Assembly: GCF_030649675.1 (NCBI RefSeq) | Contig: NZ_JAUTDR010000018.1 | Coordinates: forward strand, 791-64,790 | Source of the DNA: Haliea sp. E1-2-M8 | Lineage (GTDB): Bacteria; Pseudomonadota; Gammaproteobacteria; Pseudomonadales; Halieaceae | Reading direction: 5' to 3' | Length of the DNA: 64,000 bases | The notes under the pieces: generated by a model | The model's database searches: none | The model's input: the letters and a program-made list of their open reading frames with translations, nothing else | What the model was told of the DNA's origin: nothing | Program-made: the position numbers and the translations under genes | Shown here: one piece after another, positions 42,237-50,141 of the stretch | Layout: every line of letters begins with the position of its first letter | Position numbering within the stretch: the first letter of the stretch is position 1

Positions 42237-43004
42237 ATGACACAGGATTTTCCGGCGGGTGTCGCCCTCGTCATTGGTGGCAGTGGCGGTACCGGCGCGG
42301 TTATCTGCGAGAAGCTGGCGGAAGCGGGTAGCGATGTGGTGCTGACCTATAACGGGAACCAGGCGCGAGCCGCTGAAACCGCTGAGCGGCTCAATGGCCT
42401 GGGACAGACTGCGGAGTATCATCAGCTCTCCATTGGCGACCATGTACGTGTCAAACAGTTGATCGACGATATTGCATCCAGACACCGGATCCACACCGTC
42501 GTGGTTGCGGCGGGATCAGACATCCCTCAGCTGATGATCAGGGACGTATCCCCTGAAGAGTGGCGGCGGGTGATCGACTCGGACGTCAACGGCTTCTTCA
42601 ACATGGTCCACGCTTCCTTGCCTCACATGAAAGATGCTGGTGGAGGTTCGTACGTGCACATCAGTTCCGCTGGGTTGCACAAGTGGCCCGAGCGCGATGT
42701 GCTCTCCGTCGCCCCCAAGGCCTCGATCGAATGGCTGATCCAGGGGCTGGCGAAGGAGGAGGGCGCATTTGGCATTCGCGCCAACAGCGTCGCCATCGGC
42801 GTAATCAATGCCGGTATTTTCAAGCGGCTCTGGGCCGATGGCACTTTTGACGAGGCGTGGAAGGACGCTGTCCAGGCTGGCTTGTGCATCAAGCGCTGGG
42901 GTGAGCCCGAGGAAGTGGCACACGCGGTTGTCTATCTGGCATCACAGCGCGCGGCCTATGTGACGGGCCAGATGCTTTCGGTGGATGGCGGCTACGGTGT
43001 CTGA
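42237..43004 (+). CDS. SDR-fold protein F lacking the catalytic tyrosine
   Basis: A 255-residue SDR-fold protein. The cofactor motif GGSGGTG is at 14-20, serines 143-144 are present and the ending VTGQMLSVDGGYGV is normal. At the position of the Tyr-x3-Lys pair it reads Ser157-V-A-P-Lys161, so the proton-donating tyrosine is missing. Either the enzyme uses another residue, catalyses a different reaction, or serves as a subunit. AGGA precedes the ATG. It is read alone, between the AraC gene and the convergent SnoaL gene. Confidence 0.85.
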   Translation: MTQDFPAGVALVIGGSGGTGAVICEKLAEAGSDVVLTYNGNQARAAETAERLNGLGQTAEYHQLSIGDHVRVKQLIDDIASRHRIHTVVVAAGSDIPQLMIRDVSPEEWRRVIDSDVNGFFNMVHASLPHMKDAGGGSYVHISSAGLHKWPERDVLSVAPKASIEWLIQGLAKEEGAFGIRANSVAIGVINAGIFKRLWADGTFDEAWKDAVQAGLCIKRWGEPEEVAHAVVYLASQRAAYVTGQMLSVDGGYGV

Positions 43005-43026
43005 CAAGGCGTATGCCGGTACTGAA

Positions 43027-43608
43027 TTACTCCTGCATCGGCGTGCCGTGCACACCCAAATAATGGCTGCTCAAGTTTGGCTCCTTTAGCAGAGGAGTAT
43101 TGATTTCGTAGAGCCGCTCATAATGCGTCTCGATAATCAGCCAACGGCCGTTCTCCTTCACGTAGCGGTCCCAGTAGAGCAGGGTGCCCTGCAGGAAGTT
43201 GCCGATATCCAGCTGCCAGGCGAGGTCCGCCAGATACCAGACGCCGGTAGCCTCAGTCTCGCTGAGAATCTGGATTTCCGGATGGTGGCCATTGTGTTGA
43301 CCGATCATGCGGGTATTGAAAGACTGCCCGATGGCCGCCAGGTATTCCGCCTTGCCATCCAGCTTCCACTCGTAGGTGCCACCCTTGAAGTGCACATGTA
43401 CGTCATCGTGGAACAGTTCGGACATCTCCTCCAGATTGGCGGTATCCACGCAGCGCAGATAGCAATGCTTGAGCTGCTTGATGGCTTCGATGTCCATGAG
43501 GCGCTGGATATCGCGACGCAGGCCCTCGATGTCGGTTCCGGTAGCCTCCAGGGGAATGCCAGCGGTGATGCCCATGGTTTGTCGGTTCAACTTTGCTGGC
43601 TCGCGCAT
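43027..43608 (-). CDS. SnoaL-like (NTF2-fold) protein 1
   Basis: A 193-residue protein with an NTF2/SnoaL-like cone fold. IEAIKQLKHCYLRCVDTANL and EMSELFHDDVHVHFKGG mark its start, after about 30 extra N-terminal residues. This fold includes ketosteroid isomerase, scytalone dehydratase and the bile-acid 7alpha-dehydratase BaiE. A dehydratase or isomerase acting on the ring substrate is plausible. GGAG lies before ATG 43608. It is convergent with SDR F and shares its direction with TetR 2. Confidence 0.82.
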   Translation of the reverse strand: MREPAKLNRQTMGITAGIPLEATGTDIEGLRRDIQRLMDIEAIKQLKHCYLRCVDTANLEEMSELFHDDVHVHFKGGTYEWKLDGKAEYLAAIGQSFNTRMIGQHNGHHPEIQILSETEATGVWYLADLAWQLDIGNFLQGTLLYWDRYVKENGRWLIIETHYERLYEINTPLLKEPNLSSHYLGVHGTPMQE

Positions 43609-43717
43609 GGTGCTGCTCCATTATTTTGGTTGTGGTCCTGCAGTGTAGTCTCTGTAGTAGACCCGGTCACCCGAAGACAAATACCAGGGCGCCGGCAGTA
43701 CTGAGTCAGCTCCAATG

Positions 43718-44329
43718 TCACGCGCGTAGGCCGGCAATAATGGTGCCGATCATCAGGTCCTGGCGGCGGCTGTCGCGCATTTCTATGACGGGGCGGGAGG
43801 ACAGGTTGTTGCGCTCAATACTAAATACCAGTGCCTGCAGCATATGCGCGGTATCTGCCGGGTGTGTTTGGGGCGCAATGTCGCCCTCACGGATCCCTCG
43901 CCGAATGACCTTTGCCAAAGCCCGTTTGACTTTGCGCAGCGCATCATCAGTTGCCTCCTGGTCCAGCATCAGTACCCCCTGCGCGTCATCAATCATCACT
44001 ACCCGGATAAAACCTGGTTGATCATGTGACAGGAGGTCCCGCATCCACTGTTCGATCACCGTCAGTGCGGGTTGGCGGCTATTGAGAATAAACCGCGTTA
44101 CAGCCAGGGTGTCTTCCACAACCCGAGCGTTCAATGCCAGCAGAATAGCTTCCTTGGTTGGAAAGTACTTATAAATAGCTGCGCGCGAGAGGCCGCATCG
44201 CGCAGCGATCTGCATCATGCGAGTATCACGATACCCGTCCTCCAGAAAGCAGGCCGCCGCATTGTTCAGAATCTTCTCCCGGGTGGAGTCCGCTCGGGAG
44301 CGTGTTCCGCCGCTTTCGTTCTTTGTCAT
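43718..44329 (-). CDS. TetR-family transcriptional regulator 2
   Basis: A 203-residue TetR repressor with a clear helix-turn-helix (MMQIAARCGLSRAAIYKYFP, about 37-56). I start at MTKNESGG (44329). Upstream alternatives at 44362 and 44437 lack a ribosome site, and the former lies on what looks like a -10 box. It is divergent from the cycloeucalenol-cycloisomerase-like gene with a 109-bp gap, and so is its likely regulator. Confidence 0.88.
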   Translation of the reverse strand: MTKNESGGTRSRADSTREKILNNAAACFLEDGYRDTRMMQIAARCGLSRAAIYKYFPTKEAILLALNARVVEDTLAVTRFILNSRQPALTVIEQWMRDLLSHDQPGFIRVVMIDDAQGVLMLDQEATDDALRKVKRALAKVIRRGIREGDIAPQTHPADTAHMLQALVFSIERNNLSSRPVIEMRDSRRQDLMIGTIIAGLRA

Positions 44330-44377
44330 TAGCGCCCTGTGGGTGAAAAATTCGGTAGACATAGTATAAGTATTCTG

Positions 44378-44406
44378 TTGACTTTGATGAAGTGTAAATC
44401 TAGCAT
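44378..44406 (+). promoter_or_regulatory. Promoter of the cycloisomerase-like gene
   Basis: TTGACT (44378-44383) and TAGCAT (44401-44406) are 17 bp apart, 32 bp before the start codon; AGGAG lies eight bases before ATG. The box lies in the TetR 2 divergent region. Confidence 0.55.
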
Positions 44407-44438
44407 TCCTTGCCGGCAAAGTAACAGGAGCAGACAAA

Positions 44439-45323
44439 ATGGCGGAGCAAATTGCCTCCGGGAAAGGTCTTCCCGGTTACTGGTTCTCACCGAATCCGGA
44501 CAAGGCATGGGGGGAAAAGTTCTTCCTGACTGTCGTGCCGTTCTGGTTCCTCTACAACATGGCGATGGTCCAGATGGGCTGGCTGAATACGGGCACATTC
44601 TGGAACATCATGCAGAATGTGCTGATGTGGATACCGTATTGTGTGCTGTTACCCTGGTTTCTGCGCCGCAACAGTGGTGTTGTGTGGCACGACAGTTACT
44701 GGTTCAAGTTCAATGTTTACATGTTCTGGTGGATTTTCCTCGCCACCTATTTCCACACCGAGTACTTTTTCGAGGTTCTGGGCCTGCGCTATCGTTTCGA
44801 GGACGTGACACTGTTTCTGGACTCTGCCCTGGTCGGCCCGGACGAAGCCACTGCCCTGGCGCAGCACATGAAAGTGCCGCCATCAATGTACTTCAACGCG
44901 ATCGTTTTTTTCATCGTCTACCATGTGACTGCGGTGATCGCTCTGCGACGAATCCGCACCATGACCATGAACTGGAGCTCAGCAGCTGCGCGTTTTTTCA
45001 CCTACTGCGGCATCGTGCTGCTGATCGCGGCATTTTGGGGTTGGGGTGAAACCTACATGTACTTCGTGATGATTTCCCACGGCGATGATACTTCCGCCAT
45101 GAACGTCTGGTACGAGAACCTGGATGCCATGCTCTGGGTGGGCTCCTGGTTTTATGCCCTGTACTTCGTGGTGGCGTTCCCGAATATCATCCGCCTGGAT
45201 GAAGAAAGAGACGGTGAACGCTGGAGCATTGGTCGGGTGTTTATCGAATCAAGCTTCGTGGCGATGATCACTCTGCTGCTGATCGACCTGGCGACCCACC
45301 TGCTGGGTGGTCCCATCTACTGA
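44439..45323 (+). CDS. Cycloeucalenol cycloisomerase homologue (integral membrane)
   Basis: A 294-residue membrane protein with about six to seven hydrophobic helices. It resembles plant CPI1, which opens the 9beta,19-cyclopropane ring of cycloeucalenol to give obtusifoliol. Landmarks recalled from CPI1 are DKAWGEKFFLTVVPFW (21-36), YWFKFN and YFHTEYFFEVLG (87-115), FIVYHVTAVIALRRIR (158-173) and FYALYFVVAFP followed by RLDEE (238-256). The length is close to the plant enzyme. It stands before a hydroxysteroid-dehydrogenase-like SDR (34-bp gap). Function in a bacterium is inferred. The match is from memory of the plant sequence, but several blocks fit in order. Confidence 0.8.
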   Translation: MAEQIASGKGLPGYWFSPNPDKAWGEKFFLTVVPFWFLYNMAMVQMGWLNTGTFWNIMQNVLMWIPYCVLLPWFLRRNSGVVWHDSYWFKFNVYMFWWIFLATYFHTEYFFEVLGLRYRFEDVTLFLDSALVGPDEATALAQHMKVPPSMYFNAIVFFIVYHVTAVIALRRIRTMTMNWSSAAARFFTYCGIVLLIAAFWGWGETYMYFVMISHGDDTSAMNVWYENLDAMLWVGSWFYALYFVVAFPNIIRLDEERDGERWSIGRVFIESSFVAMITLLLIDLATHLLGGPIY

Positions 45324-45357
45324 ACATGGTATTACAAGAGAAGGAAAAGGAAACATT

Positions 45358-46167
45358 ATGAACGATGTACTGGGTTATCAAGGCAAGCAAGTGGTTATTA
45401 CCGGGGCCGCTTCTGGCATGGGTGCCGCGGCGGCGCAGTTGTTGGTCGATGTCGGTGCGGAGGTCCATGCGCTGGATATCAGCGACGTCACAGTGCCGGT
45501 GAAAAAGGCGATCAAGACGGACATGAAAGACCAGGCTTCAGTGGATGCTGCCATCGCTCAGTTGCCCGGGGAAATCTACGCGCTGTTCAATTGCGCCGGT
45601 GTGCCGCACCCGCCGTTTTCCGCGATGGATACGGTGATGATCAATTGGGTTGGCGCGCGCTACCTCACCGATGCGATGATTCCACGCATCGGCAAGGGCG
45701 GCGGTATCGCGTCTATCGCTTCCACCGCGGGCATGGGTTGGAAAAGCAACCTGGATCTGGTCAAGGAGTTTTTGGCTGTGACCGGCTTTGCCGAATCCAG
45801 AGCCTGGCTGGAAGCACACCCGGACCTCAACGTAGATCCGTATGGCTTCTCCAAGCAATGCATGGTTGTCTACACCATGATGCAGGCAGGGGAGCTTGCG
45901 AAGCGTGAGGTGCGGATCAACTGCATTAGTCCTTCGCCCACGGCGACGGCGTTCATGGATCAGCTGACCAAGGAATTCGATAGAGATGCGCTCAAGGTTT
46001 TCTGCCCCTCTAACGGGCGTTTCGCGGATCCCGCAGAAATGGGCGAACCACTGGTCCTGCTGAACAGCAAGCTGGCGAGCTTTGTAAGCGGCGTAAATCT
46101 GCCGGTGGATTTTGGCTACTGCGCGGAAGTGTGGATGCAGCAGCGGGACAATCTGCTGGGCGTCTAA
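45358..46167 (+). CDS. SDR H, 3alpha-hydroxysteroid-dehydrogenase-like
   Basis: A 269-residue SDR of the short type with a long loop before the active site. The cofactor motif is TGAASGMG (15-22), the active site Tyr162-x3-Lys166 (YGFSK), and the loop AGMGWKSNLDLVKEFLAVTGF resembles the substrate region of Comamonas 3alpha-hydroxysteroid dehydrogenase/carbonyl reductase. I start at MNDVLGYQG (45358) with AAGGAAAAGG before it. It is read after the cycloisomerase-like gene and so probably acts in the same step series on a sterol-like substrate. Confidence 0.86.
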   Translation: MNDVLGYQGKQVVITGAASGMGAAAAQLLVDVGAEVHALDISDVTVPVKKAIKTDMKDQASVDAAIAQLPGEIYALFNCAGVPHPPFSAMDTVMINWVGARYLTDAMIPRIGKGGGIASIASTAGMGWKSNLDLVKEFLAVTGFAESRAWLEAHPDLNVDPYGFSKQCMVVYTMMQAGELAKREVRINCISPSPTATAFMDQLTKEFDRDALKVFCPSNGRFADPAEMGEPLVLLNSKLASFVSGVNLPVDFGYCAEVWMQQRDNLLGV

Positions 46168-46181
46168 TCGAGAGCGTTTAA

Positions 46182-46206
46182 AGAGCGTGCTGAGAAGCTA
46201 CGCTCT
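46182..46206. terminator. Possible hairpin between convergent genes
   Basis: AGAGCGT (46182-46188) can pair with ACGCTCT (46200-46206) around 11 bases, and another GAGAGCGT lies at 46170. It lies between SDR H and TetR 3, where a terminator is expected, but a clear T-run is missing. Confidence 0.3.
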
Positions 46207-46826
46207 CAAAAGATCAGCCGCAACAGGTAGTCCAGCAATTCCTCGCGTTTGGCTGGAGTCATTTCGTAGGTACCGGCAGATGATTTTCCGGTAGCCACGG
46301 CACGTGATCGTTCCAGCAACGGACCCAGAGTGACAAAGGCCACCAGGGTGCAGGCCAGAATGTCGCGCAATACCGAGGTATGGAGGCGTTTCTGGATATC
46401 CGGATCCCGGTAGTGCACTCTCAGGGCTCGAGGCGGGGCAAAGTGCCTGGACAACCACTCCATCCTCGGGCTATCCGTCGCCCCTTCACGCAGGTAGATC
46501 TGGCCGTATTCCGGCACTTCGCAGAGGGCGTCCAGAAAGCAGGACAGCGCGTAGCGGGCTGTCTCGCGGTCGCTGGCCTGCTGCTGTTCGGTAAACACTG
46601 AGTCGAATGCGGCATTGAAGCGCTTTTCAACGTCTTCCGCGGCAGCCTGCCACAGAGTCTCCTTATTCTGGAAGTGGTAGAGGATCAGTGAGCGCTGGGC
46701 ACCGCAGAGCGCGGTGATTTCCCGAAAGTTGGTGCCACTGTAGCCCAGGCGTGCAAACACCTGGATTGCGGCCTCAAGTATGGCGAGCCGGGTGGAGGGC
46801 TTGTGGCTCTCTGTGCTTGCGCTCAT
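46206..46826 (-). CDS. TetR-family transcriptional regulator 3
   Basis: A 206-residue TetR repressor with helix-turn-helix FREITALCGAQRSLILYHFQ (about 34-53). ATG 46826 is used; TTG 46829 is possible. It is divergent from the Rieske/ligase operon. Two TGACA-N4-TGTCA palindromes lie in the gap, 32 bp apart centre to centre, which is close to three helical turns. They are a very probable operator pair for this protein. Confidence 0.9.
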   Translation of the reverse strand: MSASTESHKPSTRLAILEAAIQVFARLGYSGTNFREITALCGAQRSLILYHFQNKETLWQAAAEDVEKRFNAAFDSVFTEQQQASDRETARYALSCFLDALCEVPEYGQIYLREGATDSPRMEWLSRHFAPPRALRVHYRDPDIQKRLHTSVLRDILACTLVAFVTLGPLLERSRAVATGKSSAGTYEMTPAKREELLDYLLRLIF

Positions 46827-46880
46827 CAATGCCTCAATAGCGAAAGAATTTGCTGGGGCTCATGTTACCGCACATTGCAT

Positions 46881-46894
46881 TGACAGATATGTCA
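46881..46894. promoter_or_regulatory. TetR 3 operator, site 1
   Basis: TGACAGATATGTCA is a perfect 5-bp inverted repeat around four bases. An almost identical site lies 32 bp further on. Confidence 0.65.
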
Positions 46895-46912
46895 GTTGAG
46901 CTTATGGTTTGC

Positions 46913-46926
46913 TGACACATATGTCA
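46913..46926. promoter_or_regulatory. TetR 3 operator, site 2
   Basis: TGACACATATGTCA differs from site 1 at one base of the spacer. It lies 20 bp before the Rieske start codon, so binding would block transcription or initiation there. Confidence 0.65.
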
Positions 46927-46946
46927 GTTACGATCAGGAGTCCTCT

Positions 46947-47903
46947 ATGAGCACCAAGCGCTTTCCTTTTCCGATTCCCTTAGGCTGGTTCCAGGTTGCA
47001 TTCGAAAGTGATGTTCACCCCGGTGACATAAAACCACTCCGTTACTTTGGCCGCGACTTGGTCATGTGGCGTAGCGAGGCAGGCAAACTGCATTTACAGG
47101 ACGCGTACTGCCCGCACCTGGGTGGTAATTTTGGTGTGCTTGGAAAGGTTGTTGGTGAGAATATCCGCTGCCCGTTCCATCACTGGGAATTTGACGGCGA
47201 AGGGCAGGTTGCAGCGATACCCTATGCCCAACAACTGAACACGCGCGCCTGTGTGCGAACCTACCCACTGCAAATCAGGCACGGTCTGGTCATGGCCTGG
47301 TATCACCCCGAGGGCGCTGCACCTGATTTCGATCTGCTGGAGGTCCCGGAGTTCGACGACCCCGCTTATGTCACTCCAATCGTGACCGAGCACAAGATCA
47401 GAACCTGCCTGCAGGAAATGGCTGAAAACACCGCTGATGGCGCTCACTTCATGACCGTTCACCAGCATCCTGGCGCCGCTGAATATGATCGCTTCGATTT
47501 TGACGGCCCCAGCATAATCATGGAAAGCCGACAGAAGTTTCCCAGCTCGGGCGGTCCGGTCGAGGGATACCTGAACTCGACTAATTCCGGCTTCGGCTGG
47601 GCGGTGGTTCGGTACAAAACACTGGTTGAAGTCTGCATGCTAACAACAAATGCCCCCATCGACGAGGATAATGTCGTTCAGTACTTCCACGTCAGCTACA
47701 GGAATCCGGAACGCGACCCCAAGATCGATCGGATTGGTGCGTCGTTCAACAAGGAGGTCAACCGGCAGCTCACTGATGACATCCCCATGTGGGAAAACAA
47801 GATTTATCAGCCGAAACCCAATTTATGTGACGGTGATGGACCGATTGCGAAGTTTCGCAAGTGGGCACAGCAGTTTTATGTGGAGCAGCATGCAAACTCT
47901 TGA
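46947..47903 (+). CDS. Rieske non-haem iron oxygenase 1 (KshA/sterol-oxygenase-like)
   Basis: A 318-residue oxygenase alpha subunit. The Rieske cluster ligands are Cys55, His57, Cys75 and His78 (YCPHLGG and CPFHHW). The mononuclear iron site is Asn161, Asp164, His167 and His172 (NTADGAHFMTVH). The opening PFPIPLGWFQVAF is typical of the group containing KshA, cholesterol 7-desaturase (Neverland) and the bacterial sterol C4-demethylase SdmA. I start at MSTKRFPF (46947), CAGGAG six bases before. It overlaps the ligase gene by 14 bp and is preceded by TetR 3 operators. Confidence 0.92.
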   Translation: MSTKRFPFPIPLGWFQVAFESDVHPGDIKPLRYFGRDLVMWRSEAGKLHLQDAYCPHLGGNFGVLGKVVGENIRCPFHHWEFDGEGQVAAIPYAQQLNTRACVRTYPLQIRHGLVMAWYHPEGAAPDFDLLEVPEFDDPAYVTPIVTEHKIRTCLQEMAENTADGAHFMTVHQHPGAAEYDRFDFDGPSIIMESRQKFPSSGGPVEGYLNSTNSGFGWAVVRYKTLVEVCMLTTNAPIDEDNVVQYFHVSYRNPERDPKIDRIGASFNKEVNRQLTDDIPMWENKIYQPKPNLCDGDGPIAKFRKWAQQFYVEQHANS

Positions 47904-49485
47904 CTACAACAAGGAAGAAAATCGTGTGCTTGGCAATATTCTTCGCCATCAGGCAGAAACTACACCCGGGAAGGATTTTCTGATTGACGGGGAGCGTCAC
48001 ATCACCTATTCCGAAGCCCACGATGCAGCGTGTCACTATGCGGCGGGGCTGAGGCAGCTGGGTGTGCAGCAAGGTGATCGAGTCTGTATTTTCATGAACA
48101 GTTGCCCGGAATTTGTCCTGGTAAGCTTCGCCTGCAATTTGCTTGGTGCACCATGGGTGCCGATTAACACCGACTACCGGGGTGAGTGGCTGCAGCAGAC
48201 ATTGGTCGATAGTAAGCCCCGAATCACGGTCACCGATCGCGAGTACTTGTCCCGACTTGCAGAGTTAGGGGATGCTTTCATGGCCAATGTTGTCATCAAA
48301 GAGCCTGATGCGGGCTTCCCCAGCCTTACCGAACTATTGTCCACTCCAATCGATAGCTCCCTGCCCGCTGTGCTGCAACGAGGGGATGTCGCTTCAATCA
48401 TGTGGACTTCCGGTACGACTGGTCGCTCTAAAGGCGTGATGCAGAGTCACAATGCCTGGATGCGAGCGGCATTGAGCGCGGCCAATATAGGTGGCATGCA
48501 CGAGGGAGACATGATCTACAACTGCATGCCGCTGTATAATTCCGCGGCCTGGGTCACAAGCATATTTCCTGCTCTCGTAACGGGCATTGCGGTAGGTATG
48601 GATTCTGCCTTCTCGGCCAGTCATTTCTGGGAGCGCACCCGCTTTTACGGTGCCACCCATATCTTCACCCTGGGTGCGATGCACATGTTTTTGTGGAATG
48701 CCCCCGAAAGACCTGATGACTCGGACAATCCTGTACGTTCCGCGACGATGACGCCAATGCCACATGATATCCACAGACCCTTCTGTCAACGGTTTGGGAT
48801 TCAGGCTATTCAGCAAGGATTCGGCCAGAGTGAGATCATGCAGCTGATCTCCCGTTTCGACGATGGTGTGAGTGAGTTATTTCCCAACGCACTAGGCACC
48901 CCCGTAGACGACCTGGAGGTGGCTCTGCTGGATGATGTCAATCGGCCTGTGCCGGTGGGCGACGTGGGTGAGTTCTGTGTCAAGCCCAAGGCTGAACACA
49001 TTCTCTTCAATGGCTATTTCAATGATCCGGATGCCACTGAGAAAGCATTCGTGGATGGCTGGTACCGCACAGGTGACCTGGGTAAGCAGGATGGCGCGGG
49101 CAATTACTTCTTCGTCGATCGGAAGAAGGACCTGATTCGCTACAAGGGGCGCAGCGTGTCGTCGGTTGCGGTGGAGTCCATTGCGCGACGCCACCCCGGG
49201 ATCAGTGATGTTGCCGCGTTTGGAGTACCATCTGTCGAGTTGTCCTCGGAGCATGAAATCATGCTGGCGGTTGTCGCCAAGCCGAACAGCAGTGTTTCCG
49301 AAGAAGCATTGGCCAGGCACATCAATGATAATGCACCCTACTTCTTCGTTCCCCAATATATAGAGATTGTTGAATCATTGCCGATGACGCCCACTCAGAA
49401 GGTGCGGAAAGTGGAGCTGAGGGAAAGAGGCGTCACCAATACAACTTGGGACGCACGGGCCGCCGGATTCAAGGTAACGCGCTGA
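47890..49485 (+). CDS. Acyl-CoA/fatty-acid-CoA ligase (AMP-binding family)
   Basis: A 531-residue adenylate-forming ligase. The ATP loop is MWTSGTTGRSKGV (about 171-183), then DGWYRTGDLG, and the catalytic lysine of the C-terminal domain is Lys504 in PTQKVRK. It should activate a carboxylic acid, such as a sterol side-chain acid, to its CoA ester. I start at MQTLDYNKE (47890), inside the end of the Rieske gene with GGAG before it, so the two are coupled. The CoA ester would feed the hydratase and thiolases elsewhere in the window. Confidence 0.92.
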   Translation: MQTLDYNKEENRVLGNILRHQAETTPGKDFLIDGERHITYSEAHDAACHYAAGLRQLGVQQGDRVCIFMNSCPEFVLVSFACNLLGAPWVPINTDYRGEWLQQTLVDSKPRITVTDREYLSRLAELGDAFMANVVIKEPDAGFPSLTELLSTPIDSSLPAVLQRGDVASIMWTSGTTGRSKGVMQSHNAWMRAALSAANIGGMHEGDMIYNCMPLYNSAAWVTSIFPALVTGIAVGMDSAFSASHFWERTRFYGATHIFTLGAMHMFLWNAPERPDDSDNPVRSATMTPMPHDIHRPFCQRFGIQAIQQGFGQSEIMQLISRFDDGVSELFPNALGTPVDDLEVALLDDVNRPVPVGDVGEFCVKPKAEHILFNGYFNDPDATEKAFVDGWYRTGDLGKQDGAGNYFFVDRKKDLIRYKGRSVSSVAVESIARRHPGISDVAAFGVPSVELSSEHEIMLAVVAKPNSSVSEEALARHINDNAPYFFVPQYIEIVESLPMTPTQKVRKVELRERGVTNTTWDARAAGFKVTR

Positions 49486-49505
49486 GCCGCCGCAACGGTA
49501 TTCGC

Positions 49506-49880
49506 TTAGGATTCCGCCATTTCGATGCGGATCTCCCTTAACTGGCCCTGCTCCGCGCGGTAATATCCCTCGAGCTGTAGCTCGAAACTTTCACCGGCGG
49601 CCAGGGATTGCCCCAGGAAAACAGTTACGTCAGTCCGGGCGGTAAAACGGTCGACAATAATTACCCGGGCCTCATTCCCGTTCACCGTAATCTCCGTCGG
49701 GGTCATGCGGTCCTCGAACATGCCGATCAGAGCCCGGTAAGTGTCCAGAATCGCCCCCCGCCCCCGCAAGGTGCCCTGGGCGGATTCCAGTGTGCAATCC
49801 GGGTGGTAGAAATCAGCGAGTACTTCGGGGGCCTCGCTGTTGTAGGTCGCGTAATAGCGCCGCATCAATGCTTCATCCAT
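49506..49880 (-). CDS. SnoaL-like (NTF2-fold) protein 2
   Basis: A 124-residue single-domain NTF2/SnoaL-like protein of the size of ketosteroid isomerase. It has RRYYATYNSEAPEVLADFY at the start, then ILDTYRALIGMF and the strand VIIVDRFTARTDVTVFL. It could isomerise or dehydrate a ring ketone, but the family is broad and no catalytic Asp/Tyr set is certain. It converges on the acyl-CoA ligase and diverges from TonB receptor 4. Confidence 0.78.
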   Translation of the reverse strand: MDEALMRRYYATYNSEAPEVLADFYHPDCTLESAQGTLRGRGAILDTYRALIGMFEDRMTPTEITVNGNEARVIIVDRFTARTDVTVFLGQSLAAGESFELQLEGYYRAEQGQLREIRIEMAES

Positions 49881-49941
49881 GTTGCTGCCTCAGTAGTGGT
49901 AAACGATCTGCCGATTTTTCCTGAGAGTGGATTAGAAAACA

Positions 49942-49958
49942 TTACACAAACTATGTAA
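49942..49958. promoter_or_regulatory. TTACA-N7-TGTAA inverted repeat
   Basis: Perfect 5-bp arms in an AT-rich stretch between the SnoaL 2 and TonB receptor 4 genes. Candidate operator of unknown regulator. Confidence 0.35.
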
Positions 49959-50141
49959 AGATGGGCTCGCGACTGCAGCGATGGCGACAGGGCGTCGTAA
50001 GCAGGCGGGAATTGAGATCGATGTTAATGCCATTTCCTCACTCGAAAAGTGGTTCGGAGGTGGTCCAATAAAGCATTGCATAAGAAATTGTTACGTGAGA
50101 TAAATACTGCGGCCAGGATAAATAATAATCAGGAGAATCCA

